Origin: Lutraria lutraria
Lineage: Eukaryota; Mollusca; Bivalvia; Venerida; Mactridae
Assembly: GCA_964023205.1 (NCBI GenBank)
Contig: OZ026835.1
Span: forward strand, 14,342,414 to 14,406,413
DNA length: 64,000 bases
Reading direction: 5' to 3'
Shown here: piece after piece, positions 59,155 through 64,000 of the stretch
Position numbering within the stretch: the first letter of the stretch is position 1
Layout: each line of letters starts with the position of its first letter
Translations under genes and position numbers: made by a program
The notes under the pieces: generated by a model
Databases searched by the model: none
Told to the model about the DNA's origin: nothing
What the model saw: the letters and a program-made list of their open reading frames with translations, nothing else

Positions 59155-59710
59155 TAGATTCTCATTAAAATTCATGAATATGCAAATGAGCAAATCAATA
59201 AAATAATATGCCTGGCATATAATAATTATATTGATCATATTATAAAGCTATTTTGTAGGTTTTATAACCGAAATAAACAACATTTTTGCGTATTTAATAT
59301 GATAAAGCTAAATCTTAGAAATATTGCTGGTTGCCATGGAAACAACCCGGCCATTTGCTTATCCAGCATCCGTTTGTCTTCCAACAACTGGAATTTGTTA
59401 ACATTTACCCTAAGCTTCAAAAATATATAGGTGTACCAAAATCCCGCTAGGGGGGAGGGTTTCGATTATGGGCTCTTGGCCTAATTGTAATACCAGAAAA
59501 ATACATATAAATTTCTTTTATGCCTAAGGAGAATCAGGTGGTTATTTGAATGTTATAATAGATATTTTGTATTTGATTTTTAAGCTCGGTTATTTAACAT
59601 AGATTTACTGTCTTACTGGCAGTATTGTGTATAACAATAAAACATCATCATAAGTGCTCAATGACTTATTTCAAATCTAACATTCTTAAGCTCGACAACA
59701 ATTGGTTAAA

Positions 59711-60257
59711 TTTTTAGCTCACATGAGCCAATGTCTTAAGATGAGCTTTTAGGATCAATGAATGCCCATGCCTGTCCACACTTAGGGTGTTTACACTCTA
59801 GCATCCACAGCTATGTATTGATTATGTTCGATTATGGGCAAAATGTGATAAGTATTTCCAAAGTTATGGGCCCTTGACTTAGAAAATTTGCTTTATTTTA
59901 ACTTGTTTACATTCTTCATTTCTTCACCAATATTAAACATACTTACAGTGAATGTGTATGACATAAAGATCTCTGAAAGTTTGATATGGGCAAAATTGAA
60001 CCAGTGCTTGCAGAGTTATGGGCCCTTGACTTAGAAGAATTGCTATATTTCAACTTTATTACATTATAGCATCTTGTTTTCTTCACTAATCGTAATCATA
60101 TTTATGCAGCATCCATTATTCATGAAAAGAAATTTGGTTTGATCAAACTCTATGTTGAAACTGCTCATTCAAGATGAAAAACTATATCACCTGGTCATTA
60201 ATTATAGGGTAGTTGTTCTCAGGTGAGGGATATAGGGCAATCTTGGCCCTCCTTGTT
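59711..60257 (+). mobile_element. pearl/HINE-like element
   Basis: TTTTTAGCTCACATGAGCC, TTTTAGGATCAATGAATGCC, core units with GAGTTATGGGCCCTTGACTT, end CTCAGGTGAGGGATATAGGG, CAATCTTGGCCCTCCTTGTT. More diverged than the copy at 58444. Confidence 0.75.
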
Positions 60258-60792
60258 AAAATAGCTTTTAATGGACCCATGATGTCGGTGTTTATTTTTA
60301 AATTTATCATTTTGTATTAAAGTCGTTGGCAACAAGAAGAACAGTGAACAATTCTAGGTATGGTGCATGTGAATGAATAGACTTGTGTTTTTTGAGGCCT
60401 GTGTTCTACAATGAAGACTTGGCCATCAGTGTAAGGTAGATGTTAAAAATTGCATACTCTGAAATTATCACTCTCAGCGTGTCGATGACTTTATCATAAA
60501 TATTTTTTGGTTGTACTCCAGTTGTCCACAATAGTTCAGTACAAGTAATATACCAGTGTGGCAGGGATGTTATTTTTCATCTGCAGAATTTTGTGGTTTC
60601 TCATTTTTCGCCATCCCACATACTTTGCACTCGCTGTAACCTGCAGCGAGCAGTAAACCAATTGGATTCTGTACCAATACTTGCCTTGCTCTCCCCATGC
60701 AGCAGTCTACTTCTCTACATGTAATAAGTGTTCAATTTCATAGAAAATATGAAAATAAGATTGAAATTATTTTGTTGTTGTTGTTTTTGTAG

Positions 60793-60911
60793 ATTGGTTG
60801 TCAGAACATGAGAGAAAAATGAGAATGAAATCATCTACTTCTCATCTTTGTGATGCTGCAATGGAAGAGCCTTCCCATGATACTTCTATACTGTGTATGT
60901 GTCCGCTTCAG
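60793..60911 (+). CDS. Candidate internal exon of an unidentified host gene
   Basis: A T-rich tract ending TTTTTGTAG (acceptor) precedes 60793 and CAG|GTATGT (consensus donor) follows 60911. The 119 bp between are open in phase for 39 codons: WLSEHERKMRMKSSTSHL, then CDAAMEEPSHDTSILCMCPL. The GC content is higher than in its surroundings. I do not recognise the protein. Chance is possible for so short an ORF. Confidence 0.35.
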
Positions 60912-61798
60912 GTATGTAGAGCCTGGTAGAGTTGCATAGATATACCGGTAACTCAAATATTGTCTCTCAAAATTAGTAAACAAACGCTAAACAGCAAACG
61001 CTTTCTTTGGATTTAAAATCTTATATGGGGATTTCTGTTTTTAGCTAGAATTACAACCAAATTCCCATGAATCATTGTGGCAGGTCCAAACTCTATTGCC
61101 TTATCATAGGCTGTAGTCTTTATATTCTGTTTAATGAAATTTAATTACCCTGAAAAATGATTTTCCTTGATTATGAAAAAGTCTTGAAATCTGATTGAAA
61201 TTTTCCTCATTTTGTCAACAGTATAATTATAACATGTCTAAGTGTACAAAGTTATGTCTGACAAGAAATGCTGCATAAATTTCATTAAGTATATAATTAC
61301 ATTGTTTTCATAACCTTTAAGTGTTTTCTGAAAAGAGTTTTAACAAAAACTGTCTGTGTAATTTAACAAACATGATTGTTACAAGTTATGAAAACAAAGT
61401 GTTCTGGAACATTTTATTCCTGCACTGTTTAACAATTCAAGCAGCATTTGCTGAATTCAAAAATGCCCTACTTGACTACATAAATGCATTTTACCTTGGA
61501 AAAGAGGAAAACTTTTGATTAAACATTAAAAATGTTTAATTTTGTTGATTTTAATTTTTGAGTTATCTCCCTTGTATAATTCTCTTTGTATAGAAAATAT
61601 CCACTCTTATGTATCTATTGATATTTAGAAAAGAAGTATAGATCCAAATTTCTTCTTTTCATTGAAATAATGAACAATTATTTTTTATATCCTGTAAACA
61701 TTTGAAGCAGCAGCAATCCTTATTTCATTAAAATAAACTGGATCGATATAACATAGGCGTAGATTTCCAAAATAACAATGTTTTGATAAATCTGCACA

Positions 61799-61826
61799 GG
61801 GATGCTATATTACAATATAGCATCCC
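61799..61826. repeat. 28-bp near-perfect palindrome
   Basis: GGGATGCTATATT is answered by its reverse complement, with two central bases unpaired. It stands alone in unique-looking AT-rich DNA. Confidence 0.8.
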
Positions 61827-62221
61827 TAATCTGCATTAGCTGCATGTGGCGTATGTGCAAAACAAGATAATCGAGCCATGCAGCTTAGCGCTTGGTTGAT
61901 TATTGATAAAACTAAGCTTAACAGGTACTCTGACAAATACATTTATATTGTATATTGGTTATTTGGGCGAATTATTTTTATCAATGAAATAAATTTTTTA
62001 AAAAGTGGATACAAAAAAAGATGCATTTCCTTTTTTGGTTTATTATAGATACTTATTTAAACCAGTATCCATGAAAACAAAACAACCCTGTTCTTCATTG
62101 AAGAAGATTACCATTCTAATGAAGATAAAACAACAAGATGATAATGTGTACTAAAGATCTGATATTACAGGCAGGAAATCAAGAGGTATTTTTATTGTAT
62201 GTAGCAGTTTTTTTTAATGTA

Positions 62222-63652
62222 CGAGGTTTAGTAAAAAAGTTCCCGGACTGACGCTATATATCCAACATTACGTTACGACTTTTTACAAAAATATACGACC
62301 GGAAAGATAATTTTTTACTCTTTTAAAAGATGTAAATATCAACACTACTGGGACAATTATAAATTCACGATACGTATTATCATATATGCATGAATGGGGA
62401 CGCGGGGCACTTTGGAACGTCATTTGATGTCGTCGGTAAGAATGACGTTACGCTTACCTCAAGCCTGTGTCACTGTAATATTAACTAGTAAAGGTTACAC
62501 AATGTTATGCATCATTTTCATTAAAAGTTTTATATTTCAAAATATTGTAATGAAAATATCTGTTCATTTAGTAAAAATATAAAATAGTCTGTATTGAATA
62601 TACCGTTTAGTAATCTTTTTGGTAAACAGTTTCTCTGTTCGTGACCGCATGCTGCAATATCATGCAATTTTTATCCATGAAAAAAAAGGATCATAATTTT
62701 CTTGGATGACTTGATAACTCTTTTTTCCTGAGGTGGTGCAGAAAACATGTTTCCAAACCATTGATTCTCTTTTGGTTTTGGGGTCATAAAAGTTTATCAC
62801 AGTTTCGTCTGTTATGATAATGAGATAAGAATCTGTCGCCGTCCCACTGCCATCGCCTCAAGAATTATCTTGAAACCCTTTTAGTCGTTTCATCGCTTGT
62901 CAACATCAGGCACACACTTCATTTATACTTAATTCATTTGTTAAAACAGTATACACGGCTCTGAGACTTAGTCCAAGAAAGTTAGCAATAGCATCCACCG
63001 AATGTCGTCGATCTGTTGAAATAACGTCGTTTACCTGTGAAACATTGTTCGGTTTCTTAGGTCTACATGTTCTTGTATCATCATCAGTCACTTCTCGACC
63101 TTCACGGAACCGTCTATGCCAATCAAAACAAATAGTCCGTGAACACTTGATTGCACTTTCTGCTCTATTAAAAAGATTCCAAGTGTCTGTGGGTGTAATG
63201 CCCGTTTTAGCGCAAAATTTAATAACTGCGCGTTGTTCAAAGTGCCCCGTGCTCGTCGTATTTTTTTCATCGCTGAAATACTCCATTGTGAAAACGCTTC
63301 CAGTGTGAGAGAACGGATAGAAATATAACGTCAAAATTTTGCATGTGGGTAGAACTAATGATAAGTTGACATCATTCGTCATTTTATTATGTTTTGGCGA
63401 AAATAAACGATAAAAATTGAAATTCAACCAAGAAAATACGAAGCTAAAATTTAAGTTTTTTAAGTGCCCCGTGCCTCATTTTTTTTAACTTTCCAAAGGT
63501 GAATATTTTTTCGGAAAGGTGAAACTTAGTGAATGTAAATGGATCAGTCAATGCCGTCAGTATGAAACTAGTACCATGTGAAGTTTTATGGTAAAAAAAC
63601 GTCAACTTTTTGAGATATTGACCTAGTCCGGGAACTTTTTGACTGTACCTCG
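62222..63652 (-). mobile_element. mariner-like transposon, 1.4 kb, internally decayed
   Basis: Ends CGAGGTTTAGTAAAAAAGTT (left) and, on the reverse strand, CGAGGTACAGTCAAAAAGTT (right), both followed by CCCGGACT. TA duplications lie at 62220-62221 and 63653-63654. Length is near that of mariners (~1.3 kb). The transposase on the minus strand is broken. Confidence 0.9.
62640..63286 (-). pseudogene. mariner transposase, broken after first Asp region
   Basis: ATG at 63286. HTH region: FEQRAVIKFCAKTGITPTDT, FDWHRRFREGREVTDDD, CRPKKPNN; second HTH: DRRHSVDAIANFLGLSLRAV, LTNELSINEVCA, then a stop where WVPR-type sequence is expected. In shifted frames FLSLIITDETVINFYDPK-like sequence (first catalytic Asp, ITDET) and MVWKHVFCTT follow. 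The remaining catalytic motifs are not readable. The ORF upstream to 63427 is probably untranslated sequence. Confidence 0.8.
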
Positions 63653-63656
63653 TATA

Positions 63657-63845
63657 TAGTGTTACCTCCATGAATGGTCGTCACCTCCGAACATTAGCCA
63701 CCTCCTTATTACAGCCAGTAAACTAGCAACCTAGATTTTATGTTTTACTCTATTTTCACTCTCCTCTCAACAACAACCACTTCCTTACAATAGCCATCCT
63801 TGTCATTCCCATTGGTGACTGTTGTAGGGAGGTTGCGCTGTAAAT
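63657..63845. repeat. GTTACCTCCATGAA... repeat, reverse of the 33120-33365 family
   Basis: Submotifs GTCACCTCCGAAC, AGCCACCTCCTTATTACAG, AACAACCACTTCCTTACAA repeat at ~28-35 bp. The reverse complement resembles the GGAGGTTCCACTGTA repeat. Sequence after 63845 shows nothing recognisable. Confidence 0.45.
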
Positions 63846-64000
63846 TATTATTGCTATTGTATGGTGACATTTTTCTGCATACACTATGATCAAGGACATA
63901 TATACATACATGGATTTTCAACTGCTAAAAATAGCCAAAACAATATCGATTGACAATCCATTACGAAATACTCGACAGCTGTAACCAAAAAATAAATGTT

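Larger units (their letters stand above)
50819..59483. mobile_element. Element B: second copy of element A, 8.7 kb
   Basis: Starts TAGAGTATGGGC and ends GGCCTA, as element A. ATT at 50816-50818 and 59484-59486 is the 3 bp duplication. It is alignable with A along its length, with three main differences: the 48 bp minisatellite (2 units in A, ~80 here), a pearl insertion (58444-59154) absent from A, and absence of the 462 bp insertion present in A. No transposase recognised. Confidence 0.85.
60258..62219. other. Least repetitive stretch; possible host gene intron/exon
   Basis: No transposon family recognised. Contains the exon candidate below. A plus-strand frame at 61440-61518 (AFAEFKNALLDYINAFYLG, then stop) also looks coding-like, but its phase does not join directly to the candidate exon. 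Confidence 0.35.

Overview
The window looks like repeat-dominated nuclear DNA from a bivalve mollusc. The evidence is abundant pearl/HINE-type elements (ends TTTTTAGCTCACC and CTCTTGTT, ~145-160 bp core repeats), AT-rich sequence, and remnants of CR1-like LINE, DIRS, MULE, mariner, Tc1, pogo and Harbinger elements. I found no complete host gene, rRNA, tRNA or CRISPR array. Species is not identified. Clade names below come from motifs read by eye, not from a database search.

Layout. 1-8792 is a ~72 bp satellite array that runs directly into the core repeats of a pearl/HINE element (to 9552). 9815-10335 is an inverted duplication of a Tc1 transposase fragment. 10370-24104 is one CR1-like LINE split by two transposons: a 7,999 bp MULE-like element (10763-18761, 9 bp target duplication CTTGAAAAC) and a 4,311 bp TIR element 'A' (19633-23943, 3 bp duplication TTA). 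Removing either one restores the LINE reading frame. The MULE carries its own genes (OTU/vertnin-like protein, DDE transposase), a LINE fragment, and a pearl element that itself holds a 235 bp MITE. 24106-25693 is a third pearl-like family broken by an inverted-repeat insertion holding a hAT MITE and a hairpin.

26160-31780 holds a 5.1 kb CAGGGTGTCCAC-ended, hAT-like non-coding element that splits a palindrome, with an LTR inside it. A broken pogo/Tigger transposase follows at 32440-32926. 34962-45266 is a DIRS-type retroelement: tyrosine recombinase, RNase H and gag survive on the minus strand, and the reverse transcriptase is missing. Where it should be lies an unclassified DDE-like transposon gene (43838-37623, minus) with two pearl elements inserted in it. 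46560-46800 is a HARBI1-like remnant beside a 1,450 bp element inserted at the centre of a palindrome (46859-48308).

50819-59483 is element 'B', a second copy of element A. B differs from A by expansion of a 48 bp minisatellite from 2 to about 80 units and by an extra pearl insertion, so the pair gives presence/absence evidence for several events. The last part has another pearl element (59711-60257), one possible host exon (60793-60911) and a decayed mariner with intact ends (62222-63652).

These parts do not form one pathway. The window records successive transposition. The most informative items are target duplications, empty sites and restored reading frames, which order the insertions.
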